Shown: positions 1-7,597, numbered from the stretch's first letter. The stretch: 21,444 nucleotides of DNA from CAIKBL01 sp043734785 (GCA_043734785.1 JAYTEX010000110.1:1-21444), one strand, 5' to 3'. Notes: generated by a model from the sequence alone, not told the origin. Numbers and translations: made by a program.

Positions 1-23
1 TACGGATTGACTTCTTCAAAGCG

Positions 24-39
24 CGGGGAATTCCCCCCG
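24..39 (-). terminator. Possible weak terminator hairpin after the Met-rich gene
   Basis: Five-base arms (CGGGG at 24-28, CCCCG at 35-39) enclose a six-base loop just past the stop codon at 44. Read on the minus strand the hairpin is followed only by CGCTTTG, so it lacks a real T-tract. The core GGGGAATTCCCC is also a chance-level palindrome. Confidence 0.2.
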
Positions 40-43
40 TTGA

Positions 44-325
44 CTACATGTGACCCATACCGGCACCCTCTGGGGGCATTGGCGCTGCCGGTTGAGGCAT
101 CGTTCCCATCGGACCGCCCATGTTCTTTTCCGACATCGGCTGCTTATGCTCCATCATGTGCTTCATCATGCCCGACTGCTCGTTCGAGGCAGCTTCCAGC
201 TTGAGCACTCGTGCCTCTAGCTGGTCTATGCGCGCGCTGGAGTCCGCAGACCGCGCTGGCACTGATATCAGGCTCGCTGCCGATACAGCCGCCAATAGGA
301 CGACCCTACTTGCTTTGTAATTCAT
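44..325 (-). CDS. Small secreted Met/His-rich protein with a short coiled coil
   Basis: This 93-residue protein has a signal peptide of about 26 residues (hydrophobic core VVLLAAVSAASLIS, then ARSA). A short amphipathic segment follows at about 30-48 (IDQLEARVLKLEA), the size of a brief coiled coil. The last 44 residues hold eleven Met (for example MMKHMMEH at 53-60) and three His, plus many Pro and Gly. Met/His-rich periplasmic tails often bind Cu(I) or Ag(I) in other proteins, so a copper-buffering role is a guess and no family is recognised. A GAGGTG ribosome site lies about nine bases before the ATG. The gene sits 55 bases downstream of the EF-hand gene on the same strand and may be co-transcribed with it. 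Confidence 0.75.
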   Translation of the reverse strand: MNYKASRVVLLAAVSAASLISVPARSADSSARIDQLEARVLKLEAASNEQSGMMKHMMEHKQPMSEKNMGGPMGTMPQPAAPMPPEGAGMGHM

Positions 326-380
326 AACCGTTTCACCTCGTTGTTAAATTGACGCTCAACCACGGCTCAGTGATGCGCAC

Positions 381-932
381 CTAATGGGAAGCTGGAGACG
401 CTTGCATGCGGCCCATGCCCTCATGAAGCGGACAGCGGCCCGTTTTCGCAAGGACGGGGCAATGTTTGGCTACCTTGCGCTGACAGGCTTCGGGAGACGT
501 CTCCGTTCTCAAACATTCCGCCATTTTCTGGTACATCACGGCCATGTCCTTGCGCATTTCTGGCGACGCCTGGCTGGTGACGTGCGACTGCTTGTCTTCG
601 CCGGATTTCGGACGGAAACCAGGCGCTTCTCGCCAGTTCTTCAGGAGTGCATCATCCGAGACTTGGATCGCTTTCATGCTGGCCATCATCTCTGCCATGG
701 TGATTTCGCCATTCTTGTCGGCATCTGTGTCTGTGAAATGATTTCTGAACCACGGTCCAAAGCCGGGAAACTTGCCGGCGTCCGGGTGATGATCGCACTC
801 TGCTTTGCTGATACCGCCGCTCTTGTCCGTATCGGCAGCGCTCAACACGTCGCCCCACGGTTTGAACCCGTCGGCAAGCGCACCGCCAGCGAACAGTGCT
901 ACTACAGCGACAATGATTATTCTTCCATTCAT
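381..932 (-). CDS. Secreted EF-hand protein with a Cys-rich C-terminal tail
   Basis: This 183-residue protein starts with a signal peptide (about 1-20, ending GGALA before Asp21). Two canonical 12-residue EF-hand loops follow: DTDKSGGISKAE at 34-45 and DADKNGEITMAE at 70-81. Both have acidic or polar ligands at loop positions 1, 3, 5 and 9 and Glu at 12, so calcium binding in the periplasm is well supported. The spacing between the loops is longer than in a compact EF-hand pair, with a Gly/Phe-rich insert (FPGFGPWF). The C-terminal third carries Cys140, Cys150, Cys158 and Cys167 and several His, which looks like a disulfide or metal-binding segment that the EF-hand family does not explain. 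A GAGGA ribosome site is eight bases before the ATG. The role is unknown. Confidence 0.85.
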   Translation of the reverse strand: MNGRIIIVAVVALFAGGALADGFKPWGDVLSAADTDKSGGISKAECDHHPDAGKFPGFGPWFRNHFTDTDADKNGEITMAEMMASMKAIQVSDDALLKNWREAPGFRPKSGEDKQSHVTSQASPEMRKDMAVMYQKMAECLRTETSPEACQRKVAKHCPVLAKTGRCPLHEGMGRMQASPASH

Positions 933-1457
933 GATGGCTATCCTCGGAATTTCCGCGATTTATTTCTGGTGCGGCATCTGCAGTTGCGGTCCACTTCGTC
1001 AATTGACCCGTCCATGCTGGTCTCGCGAGAGAGCCGACAGGTCCCGAGCGTACGTCTGTTTAACACCCAAGAATTTAGGTGGCGCTCATCTCGACGAGTG
1101 CCGTGTGTGGTCTAGCCCGCAGATGATTTACGCGCCACAAGCTAAGCGCAGCAGCCGCAGTCCGTCTGTTCGGTCGCGCACAGATGGTTATGTGTTCTGG
1201 AACTGGAGCCTGTCTATCACAGCCGAGATAGTCGTCTGTGGGGCCTTTTAAACGTCATCCGAGCAACGTGTTCGATCTTAGGGCTGGATGACATAACACC
1301 ACCGCGATCGCGCCCACTACCATTGCTGCGAACCCGGTGAAAATTAGATTACAAGGCGGGGAATATAAAACGGGAAACAAAACGCACGCCGCTACCAGCG
1401 CTCATCGGCGTTCGCGATGTCGTGATAGGTGGCGCACCTAGCGGCGCGAAAATTCTG
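933..1457. other. Gene-free stretch between the EF-hand gene and the next secreted protein gene
   Basis: The 525 bases contain no reading frame with a credible start, ribosome site and protein composition on either strand. The frames that are open are rich in Arg, Ser and Cys and look like out-of-frame reading. The stretch should hold the promoter of the EF-hand gene, but the only TTGACG-like -35 (997-1002, minus strand) lacks a good -10 at the right distance. It also holds the inverted repeat at 1254-1292. Confidence 0.5.
1254..1292. repeat. Inverted repeat, possible terminator of the 1458-1892 gene
   Basis: GTCATCC (1254-1260) pairs perfectly with GGATGAC (1286-1292). AGC/GCT extends the stem by three pairs after one bulged G, leaving an 18-base loop. 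Read on the minus strand it lies about 165 bases past the stop of the secreted-protein gene and is followed by GTTTAAAA. That makes a weak intrinsic terminator possible, but the loop is long and the T-run short. Confidence 0.4.
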
Positions 1458-1892
1458 TTATGGCGGATCGCGTTCGATCGAATCGTCCGTCAGCCCTTGG
1501 CGCGCTCGCTCGCGGCAATCCGCGGGATCCGCAGCCATGACGCAGTCCTTGCGAATGGACTGTTCGCGGATTGGGTCGCTGGCGGGACCGGTCGGCACGG
1601 GGTTCGGATTTCGATAGGCAGGTCGCCGCAGCCCGCGACTCGCCTTGGAATTGTCCATGGCAGGATTGACCTCCTTGTTGATGGGTTCGCCCTGCCCATT
1701 CAGGGGGACACTTCGCTGACCGAATTCCGGCTGCGAACTCGCGCCAGCCGAACGCTGGTGTGTTGCCGCTCCTGCTGCCGGCGCACGGCCTGATCTCGTT
1801 TCACCGATGGTTTGTGCATCGCTCGTCGCTGGTAACGAGAGCGCCAAGCACAGTGCTGCGCATCGGCTCATGAAGCGCAATCCAATCTTCAT
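1458..1892 (-). CDS. Secreted Pro/Arg-rich protein with a paired-Cys motif
   Basis: The start is set at the ATG at 1892 because AAGGAGC sits six bases upstream and the protein then begins with a clean signal peptide (MKIGLRF, then a Cys/Ala/Leu-rich core, with cleavage near TSDAQ). An upstream ATG at 1928 would put twelve extra residues before it. The 144-residue product has a low-complexity, disordered-looking middle rich in Ala, Gly, Pro and Arg. Near the C-terminus is DCVMAADPADCRERARQG, with Cys117 and Cys126 eight residues apart. A similar C-x9-C motif followed by basic residues occurs in the neighbouring EF-hand protein. No domain family is recognised. An exported protein with one disulfide is the most that can be said. 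Confidence 0.7.
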   Translation of the reverse strand: MKIGLRFMSRCAALCLALSLPATSDAQTIGETRSGRAPAAGAATHQRSAGASSQPEFGQRSVPLNGQGEPINKEVNPAMDNSKASRGLRRPAYRNPNPVPTGPASDPIREQSIRKDCVMAADPADCRERARQGLTDDSIERDPP

Positions 1893-2339
1893 TAAAAGCT
1901 CCTTGCAGTGGATCTCACGCGGCGACAATGGCTATGCATGTGATCCGCGGTATCTTTCTGTCAGCTAAAAACCCAGTTAACGCAGGTCTGTTCATGGCGG
2001 TTTCTCTGTAAGCGAATTAGCGGTCAACCTGGCCGCCGATCCCTCGCTGTATTAGCGCAACATTCGGCCAGCCGGGTGACGGCAAATGGCCCCCATAGTG
2101 CCCAACCCCAGTATTGCAGATTGAAGAAACGATGGTTGACTCACTGTGCGGTAAAACACCGAGGGCAGGCCGAACCGCAAACACCGTTGACTTCCCAACC
2201 GCCTGGCCATGCCCGCGTCCCCACAAGATCGAGCGGAGATCGCAACAACAATTCCTCGATTGACGCGCCTGGAGCCATAGCTCCCGCGTGCGTTGGTAAC
2301 GTGAGCGTGCATTAGGGGGTGAATGGTTCAGGCGCGCCT
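1893..2339. other. Stretch without a convincing gene; possible degraded transposase
   Basis: Overlapping minus-strand frames are open here (2052-2312, 86 codons; 2017-2343, 108 codons from an ATG at 2343 with GAGGG upstream). Their residue composition is that of non-coding or shifted sequence. One frame contains ARGSYGSRRVNRG, which resembles the YGSRR-type signature in IS3-family OrfB transposases, but the residues after it do not fit that family. If it is a transposase remnant, it is short and frameshifted. Confidence 0.35.
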
Positions 2340-2846
2340 TCATGTCCGGTCCCTCGTAAAATCGCGTGTTGGAATAGGGCTTTGCGAGCCTTGTTGGCCC
2401 AACAGTATCAGCGTGAGCATTCGATAGGCGCCCACCATCACTGGCGGCAAGATCAGCCACTGCAATAGCGGGGAAAGGCCAACTCCGAAAATCATTGGCA
2501 TGCTCGCGGTATAGCTCCACGCGCCCGTACGATAGACGTTGTACCACTCACTCCAGGCGGTAAAGGCCAGCGCGCCGGCCACGGCAATTACCCCGCCTGC
2601 CCATGGGTGCGACGCCGGCCAGTCCGCGCGCCAGAGCAGCGCGCCGGCCAGTGAGAATATCGCGAGCGCAATCGCAACGTCGGCGAGGGTGCAGTGAAGC
2701 AGTGCCCACGCAACATTCACTCGGCCTGCCGTATCCCAAATCGTGTAAAGCCTGACATGCGCGATTTCCCACGTCAGATTCAAAACGAAGGCGAGCGCCG
2801 ACCAGAGGCCCGCGCGCGCGATAACCCCGAGCGTCGGGTTATGCAT
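2340..2846 (-). CDS. Four-helix integral membrane protein of unknown function
   Basis: This 168-residue protein has about four hydrophobic segments, near residues 10-28, 45-70, 82-100 and 118-148. Conserved-looking polar and aromatic residues lie at their edges: NLTWEIAHVRLY at the end of helix 1, LLHCTLADV in helix 2, SEWYN after helix 3, and SPLLQWLILPP in helix 4. From memory, unnamed proteobacterial membrane proteins of this layout exist, but I can assign no name or function. In-membrane His and Trp could be ligands. GAAGG lies just before the ATG at 2846. A hydrophilic tail ending TRDFTRDRT follows the last helix. The gene stands alone between a gene-poor stretch and the stress protein gene. 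Confidence 0.8.
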   Translation of the reverse strand: MHNPTLGVIARAGLWSALAFVLNLTWEIAHVRLYTIWDTAGRVNVAWALLHCTLADVAIALAIFSLAGALLWRADWPASHPWAGGVIAVAGALAFTAWSEWYNVYRTGAWSYTASMPMIFGVGLSPLLQWLILPPVMVGAYRMLTLILLGQQGSQSPIPTRDFTRDRT

Positions 2847-2930
2847 GGACCTTCACACTAAACCTGGGAAAAAGCACGGGCGTGCTCGCCGAGGGTCCTA
2901 ACTTGGCCGTTCTGCCGCGTCACCTTTGGT

Positions 2931-3371
2931 TCAGCGGTACACGACTACCGGTATCTTGGAGTGCGTAAGCACTTTCTGCGTGACGCTGCCCATAATGAGC
3001 TGGGAGAGGCCGCGACGGCCGTGCGAGGCCATGAAAATCACATCACACTTTCGTTTTTTCGCGGCATCGATGATTCCTTCATAGGCGGTGTCAGCCGTTG
3101 CCACCATCGACGCAAAGGGGACACCGGCCGCCTTCGCTAGCTTACCGATCGCGTCGATACGTTTTTGGGCTAACTGGCGCGCGTTATGCTCTATATCTTC
3201 GATCACTCTCGGGTCGAACGCATAGCCTTCTGCGTACATGGGCTGCATTGGTTCAATCGCATAATAGGCGGTGACCTTGGCGCCGAGTGCACTTGCGAGC
3301 GCGACAGCGGCCTTGGCAGCCTTGTTGGAGGCTGGTGATCCGTCGGTGGTAATCAGAATGTGCTTGAACAT
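2931..3371 (-). CDS. Universal stress protein, UspA family
   Basis: The start is placed at the ATG at 3371 because GAAGGAGA lies five bases upstream and the protein then opens with the family start MFKHILITTDGS. The upstream in-frame extension has no family character. The 146-residue product is one UspA domain, the usual size. The N-terminal TTDGS loop and the C-terminal ASHGRRGLSQLIMGSVTQKV segment match the nucleotide-binding signature G-x2-G-x9-G-S, except that the first Gly is Ala. Family members are cytoplasmic dimers, often ATP-binding, that are induced by starvation, oxidative or redox stress. The nearest upstream gene on the same strand is the GH144-like gene, 263 bases away, so this gene probably has its own promoter. 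Confidence 0.95.
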   Translation of the reverse strand: MFKHILITTDGSPASNKAAKAAVALASALGAKVTAYYAIEPMQPMYAEGYAFDPRVIEDIEHNARQLAQKRIDAIGKLAKAAGVPFASMVATADTAYEGIIDAAKKRKCDVIFMASHGRRGLSQLIMGSVTQKVLTHSKIPVVVYR

Positions 3372-3519
3372 GGAATCTCCTTCAGGGTTAGGCCACAGGC
3401 TTCTAGGTATTCTGAGCCGGCAGTACATCGGCCAGCTCGCTGTTGATGCTGCGATCGGCGGTGATTCGCTTGGCTGTGCACCGTTCGTTCGCTGTGGAAA
3501 ATTTTATGCTACTCGCGGC

Positions 3520-3538
3520 GATCACCCTACTGGTGATC
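3520..3538. repeat. Perfect inverted repeat upstream of the uspA-type gene
   Basis: GATCACC (3520-3526) and GGTGATC (3532-3538) form a perfect seven-base inverted repeat around a five-base spacer. It lies about 150 bases upstream of the stress protein start and about 100 bases past the stop of the GH144-like gene. It could be an operator for the former or part of a transcript end for the latter. No T-run follows directly on the minus strand, so a plain intrinsic terminator is unlikely. Confidence 0.4.
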
Positions 3539-3634
3539 TGCGGCGGAGACGATAAGTTGGCGATACGTGTTGCTTGCGCAGTGGCAGTGCGATGGACATG
3601 CATGTCGATTCGCGCCAACCACAGGTCAACCGGC

Positions 3635-4936
3635 TCATAACCAGCCTCCCGTGAAACCGGCTCGCCGCAAGCCGTTGACGATGTAGGGGCACTTTCGCAT
3701 CAATTGCCATAAGAACTCCGTACGGTAATTTTCGATCATCAAAATGATCGGGCCTTGATTGAGCCCGTAATGCCAGGGTGAGACCCACCAGCCATAAGGG
3801 TTGCCGGGCTTTCCCGGGTGGGAGGGGTTGAAAGAGGCTTTGAAGCCGTAGGAGTTGAACTCGGTCAGCTTGGCCTGATGAATGCAATGGTGGAGCGCGG
3901 GCAGCACGATTTCGGGTGCGAACGGCAGCGACGCCACCAACGCCCACGGTGCAAGCGTGCCATCGTCGGGTCCGTACGGCACGCCGCGCCCCACGTAATC
4001 GAAAAATTGGCGCTCGATGCCGTTTATCTTGATGGTGTCAGGGCCGGGGCCCTCGCTGGCGGTGATTCCCCAGCAACAGGAGGCATAGCCCTTGAACTCG
4101 AGTGGGTTGTCGATCGCGTACTGTTGTTGGACATAAGTTGCGCGCCGGCTGTTCTCGAAATAGTCGATGCCTTGATCTCGCATGAAGGCGTCCTGAATAC
4201 CGCGAAAGTCGATCCAGACATGCGAGAGCTGGTGGATAAATAACGGCCCAGCGTACAGGTATTCCTGTCCGCAACAGTGTTCCCACCGGTAAGTCGAGGC
4301 CCACGCTGTGTAGCTGTGCTGAGGCAGTGGATGGGTCGGCGAGCCCAGGCCTAGCACATACAGCAACAGCGCCTCGTCGTAGCCTTCCCATCGATATTGG
4401 AGAAAGCCGCTTTCCGGCTTCCAGCCGTGCGTCAGCGTTGACCCTTGGTTTTGTGCCCACTGCCAATCGGCGCGACGATAAAGTGCGTCGGCGAGCGTGC
4501 GGATTTCATGTTCGTCGGCGCTACTGGCGTCGAAATAAATTCCCGCCGTCAACGCGCCAGCCAGCAAAAACGCGCTATCCACCGTCGACAGTTCGCATTG
4601 CCAGGCGCGACGGCCGGTCTGCATGTCAAGAAAATGATAATAAAATCCCTTGTACCCGGTGGCATCGGGCTCAGGACCTTGCGCGCTGTTCCAGAAAAAT
4701 CGCAGCGTCGCCAGCGTTCGTTCGACCGCGGCGGCACGCGACATAAATCCGCGTTCGACACTGACCGGGTAGCAGGCTAGCGCTAGGCCGGTAGCGGCAA
4801 TGCTCGCTGGCCAATCTGCCGCAGTCTTGTCGATGATCAGGCCGTTGGCGGGATTTGCCTCATGCAAAAAATAGCCGAATGTTTCGCACTGCAATTTCTC
4901 TAGTTCGGCATCGACGGTTAGTGACTTGTTGCGCAT
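3635..4936 (-). CDS. GH144/PF10091 glucoamylase-like protein, predicted beta-1,2-glucan-active
   Basis: This 433-residue protein matches the 'glycoamylase' domain (PF10091, COG5368) over nearly its whole length. The family blocks appear in order: ELSTVDSAFLLAG (115-127), WEGYDEALLLYVLGLGSPTHPL region (183-204), GPLFIHQLSHVWIDFRGIQ region (230-249), WGITASEGP (289-297), DDGTLAPWALVASLPFAPE (324-342) and GLNQGPIILMIENYRTEF (391-408). Characterised relatives include endo-beta-1,2-glucanases (GH144), and related domains occur in cyclic beta-1,2-glucan synthases. The fold is an alpha/alpha barrel. The older label 'glucoamylase' is not evidence for starch as substrate. Unlike typical exported members, it begins MRNKSLTVDAELEKLQ with no signal peptide or lipobox. 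It has nine Cys, including two CC pairs, which suits a cytoplasmic location. zwf lies 246 bases upstream on the same strand. Confidence 0.88.
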   Translation of the reverse strand: MRNKSLTVDAELEKLQCETFGYFLHEANPANGLIIDKTAADWPASIAATGLALACYPVSVERGFMSRAAAVERTLATLRFFWNSAQGPEPDATGYKGFYYHFLDMQTGRRAWQCELSTVDSAFLLAGALTAGIYFDASSADEHEIRTLADALYRRADWQWAQNQGSTLTHGWKPESGFLQYRWEGYDEALLLYVLGLGSPTHPLPQHSYTAWASTYRWEHCCGQEYLYAGPLFIHQLSHVWIDFRGIQDAFMRDQGIDYFENSRRATYVQQQYAIDNPLEFKGYASCCWGITASEGPGPDTIKINGIERQFFDYVGRGVPYGPDDGTLAPWALVASLPFAPEIVLPALHHCIHQAKLTEFNSYGFKASFNPSHPGKPGNPYGWWVSPWHYGLNQGPIILMIENYRTEFLWQLMRKCPYIVNGLRRAGFTGGWL

Positions 4937-5182
4937 GTTTCCAGCTGGATCCCCTTAAGATATCGAACACCACGGCGTCTATCGCGGGCGACGCCAGCGC
5001 GATGTCAAGCGTGCCAGTAGGTAATCGACGCCGCGAGCCGACATCTTCCGGAAATCGGGCCTGCCGGCACTGTCTATATGTCCTCGTGCCACGACACGGA
5101 GCGGGCCCAAGCGTTTAACTCGCCGAACATTCAGCAACCCGATCCGAATTGTCCTTCGAAATGTCGAACTCTGCCAGACACT

Positions 5183-6595
5183 TCACGAACGGCTTGATCT
5201 TGGTGCTCCGTCTTTGTGGTGGGCCGCTACCCAGATCGGGCCTTCGCGGCCACAGATACCCGCACTGAGTAGCTCGGCCTCAGACGGTCCCCAGGTGCCG
5301 GGCTCGTATTCATGCACAGGCGTCACCAACCCCAAGATGGGTTGCACGACCGCCCACGCGGCCTCCACGCCGTCCTGACTCGCGAAAAGCGTGTCATCGC
5401 CTACCATGGCGTCGCTCAAGAGGCGCTCATAGGCGTCCATTTCATCCCCCTGCGGGTGGTGAGCTACTTGAAGTTCCGTTAGATCGCCAATCAACTGCTC
5501 GCCGGGACGCTTCACGCGCGCACCGATAGCAATCGTTACCTCGGGGCTTAACCGGAAGCGCACATAGTTCGCCTGGCCTGGGCACAGGTTGCTCAGTGCA
5601 GGCGGTTTGAGCAGGACCAGCACTTCGGTCATCGTCGTTGGGAGACACTTGCCCGCCCGGATGAAGAAGGGCACGCCGTCCCAGCGCGGAGAGTCAATGC
5701 GGAGTCGCGCAGCAGCGAAGGTTTCGACCATCGAGTCGCGGGCGACGCCGTCCTCCTCGTGGTAGCCACGGAATTGCCCACGCACGATATCCTCGGGACC
5801 GAGTGGGCGGACCATCCTGAACACCTTCACCTGCTCCTCGCGGATAGATTCGTGGTTTGTCGTTGTCGGCGATTCCATCGCGAGGAAGCCCAGGACTTGG
5901 AGCATATGATTCTGGATTACGTCCCGAATGGCGCCGGACTCCTCGTAGAAACTGCCTCGGCCCTCAACGCCGAAGCTCTCGGCCATCGTGATCTGCACGC
6001 TCTCAATATAGTTGCGGTTCCAGAATGGCTCGAGAAACGTGTTCGCGAAGCGGAAAACCAGCAGGTTCAGCACCGATTCCTTCCCAAGGTAATGATCGAT
6101 GCGGAAGATGCATGATTCGTCGAAGACCGTGTGGAGCGTCGCGCTCAGCGCCTGCGCGGACGGCAGGTCACGGCCAAACGGCTTCTCCAGAATAACGCGT
6201 GCGCCACGCGCGCAGCCTGACTGGCCCAGACCCTCGACCACACTCCCGAACACGCTGGGCGGGATCGCGAGATAGTGTAGCGGGTGGATAGCATCGCCGA
6301 GCGCTTTGCGGACCGCGGCGTGGGTGGCCTGAGTGTCGTAGTCACCGCTGACGTAGCGAAGCCGTTCCTGGAATTTCGCGAAGACGGGCTCGTCGAAGCC
6401 GCCGTGTTTCTCGACGCTCGCTCGGGCGCGCGCCCGGAACTGCTCGATAGTCCAGTCCGACCTCGCGACGCCGATCACGGGCACCTGAAGATGTCCCCGC
6501 CGTTCCATTGCATAGAGCGCGGGAAAAATCTTCTTGTAGATGAGGTCGCCGGTAGCCCCGAACAAGACGAGGGCGTCGGAGTGATGGCGGTTCAT
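5183..6595 (-). CDS. zwf: Glucose-6-phosphate 1-dehydrogenase
   Basis: This enzyme oxidises glucose 6-phosphate to 6-phosphogluconolactone with NAD(P)+, entering the oxidative pentose phosphate or Entner-Doudoroff route in the cytoplasm. The 470 residues, slightly below the usual 480-510, carry the nucleotide-binding GATGDL at 13-18, EKPFG at 137-141, the substrate-binding signature RIDHYLGKE at 165-173, and AIRDVIQNH ending in the presumed catalytic His230. The Rossmann N-terminus and the large C-terminal domain are both complete. GAGGA sits eight bases before the ATG at 6595. No pgl, gnd or edd gene is adjacent within the window. The following gene on the same strand is the GH144-like protein, which hints at shared sugar catabolism but is not close enough to prove an operon. 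Confidence 0.97.
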   Translation of the reverse strand: MNRHHSDALVLFGATGDLIYKKIFPALYAMERRGHLQVPVIGVARSDWTIEQFRARARASVEKHGGFDEPVFAKFQERLRYVSGDYDTQATHAAVRKALGDAIHPLHYLAIPPSVFGSVVEGLGQSGCARGARVILEKPFGRDLPSAQALSATLHTVFDESCIFRIDHYLGKESVLNLLVFRFANTFLEPFWNRNYIESVQITMAESFGVEGRGSFYEESGAIRDVIQNHMLQVLGFLAMESPTTTNHESIREEQVKVFRMVRPLGPEDIVRGQFRGYHEEDGVARDSMVETFAAARLRIDSPRWDGVPFFIRAGKCLPTTMTEVLVLLKPPALSNLCPGQANYVRFRLSPEVTIAIGARVKRPGEQLIGDLTELQVAHHPQGDEMDAYERLLSDAMVGDDTLFASQDGVEAAWAVVQPILGLVTPVHEYEPGTWGPSEAELLSAGICGREGPIWVAAHHKDGAPRSSRS

Positions 6596-6817
6596 ACGTC
6601 ATTCCTCATTCAGGACCTGTTCTAGTGACAGGATTGTAGAGCGATGATCAGCCCAGATCAGATTATCAAATTCGTGACCTATCGCTTGAACGATAAACGG
6701 ATAGATTGTTGGCCGGTCAATCTACCGAATCTCAGTGAACTAATTCAGCCTTTCAGCGCGTTGCCGTCGGAGAAATCACCTGCATGTTCCGGGGCGGTTC
6801 GGCCGATAGATTGAAGA

Positions 6818-7597
6818 TTACGCGTTCTTAATCGTGAGTCCACCGTCGACCGGAATCGCCACACCTGTCAGATAAGACGCCGCCGGCAATACTAGGCTCA
6901 AGGTCATCTGCGCGATCTCCTCCGGCTCCGCGTAGCGTTTGAGCGCCACGCGTCGACGCGCGAATATCTGTTTATGCGCCTCCGTGATATTGGACGTCAT
7001 GCCCGTATTCACTGCGCCCGGGCAGATGCAGTTGACGGTAATGCCGGCTCCCGCGAGTTCAATCGCGAGCGATCGCGTTAAGCCAATCACGCCCGTCTTG
7101 CTGGCGGTGTAGGCGCTGATGCCTTTGGTCGCACCCAGTCCCTCGGTCGAGGCGATGTTCACCACCCGGCCAGCACCGCACTTGATGAGATGGGGCAGGC
7201 ACTCGCGCACCAGTTGTACCTGCGCGGTCAGGTTAATGGCGAACGTGCGTGCCCAGTGCGACTCGAATTCGGCATCCTCCAGGTTCGACTCGAACACCAC
7301 GCCCGCGTTGTTGACCAGAATATCCAGGCTGCCCCAACGCGCGACAATCTCACTGACCACGGCCCTGCGCCGCTCGCCGTTCGAAACATCCAGCGCCCAG
7401 CCGTGAGCACTGCCCCCCGCGGCGGTGATTTCATCAACCACCGCCTGCACTTTCGGTGCCTCCAGATCGATCACTGCGACATGCGCGCCTTCATCGGCAA
7501 ACAAATGCGCGGTGGCGCGGCCCATGCCGCTGGCAGCGCCAGTCACGATTGCGACTTTATCCTTAATGCTGCGGCTGAGTTTGGAGAGACGATGCAT
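6818..7597 (-). CDS. Short-chain dehydrogenase/reductase (SDR)
   Basis: This is a classical 259-residue SDR. It has the coenzyme loop TGAASGMG at 19-26, Asp44 at the end of beta 2 (VIDLE), which favours NAD(H) over NADP(H), NNAG at 96-99, and the catalytic Ser150, Tyr163 and Lys167 (NIAS ... YTASK). ICPGAVNTGM follows at about 191-200. The fold and mechanism, NAD(P)-dependent oxidation of an alcohol or reduction of a ketone, are secure, but the substrate is not. 3-Hydroxybutyrate, glucose or 3-oxoacyl substrates are all compatible. AAGGAATC lies before the ATG. The gene is transcribed divergently from the quinoprotein gene at 7742, with 144 bases between them. That is enough for two promoters and for co-regulation. 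Confidence 0.93.
   Translation of the reverse strand: MHRLSKLSRSIKDKVAIVTGAASGMGRATAHLFADEGAHVAVIDLEAPKVQAVVDEITAAGGSAHGWALDVSNGERRRAVVSEIVARWGSLDILVNNAGVVFESNLEDAEFESHWARTFAINLTAQVQLVRECLPHLIKCGAGRVVNIASTEGLGATKGISAYTASKTGVIGLTRSLAIELAGAGITVNCICPGAVNTGMTSNITEAHKQIFARRRVALKRYAEPEEIAQMTLSLVLPAASYLTGVAIPVDGGLTIKNA

Noticed and set aside
384..1115. 243-codon plus-strand open frame across the EF-hand gene
   Set aside because: It is antisense to a protein with a clear signal peptide and two canonical EF-hand loops. Its own translation is Arg/His/Phe-rich with no family character.
3403..3618. 71-codon minus-strand frame between the GH144-like and stress protein genes
   Set aside because: There is no convincing ribosome site, it overlaps the uspA leader and the inverted repeat, and the composition is not protein-like.
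6680..6695. TATCG-n6-CGATA dyad upstream of the SDR stop region and zwf start
   Set aside because: Five-base arms in this context are expected by chance, and no promoter with good spacing could be placed next to it.
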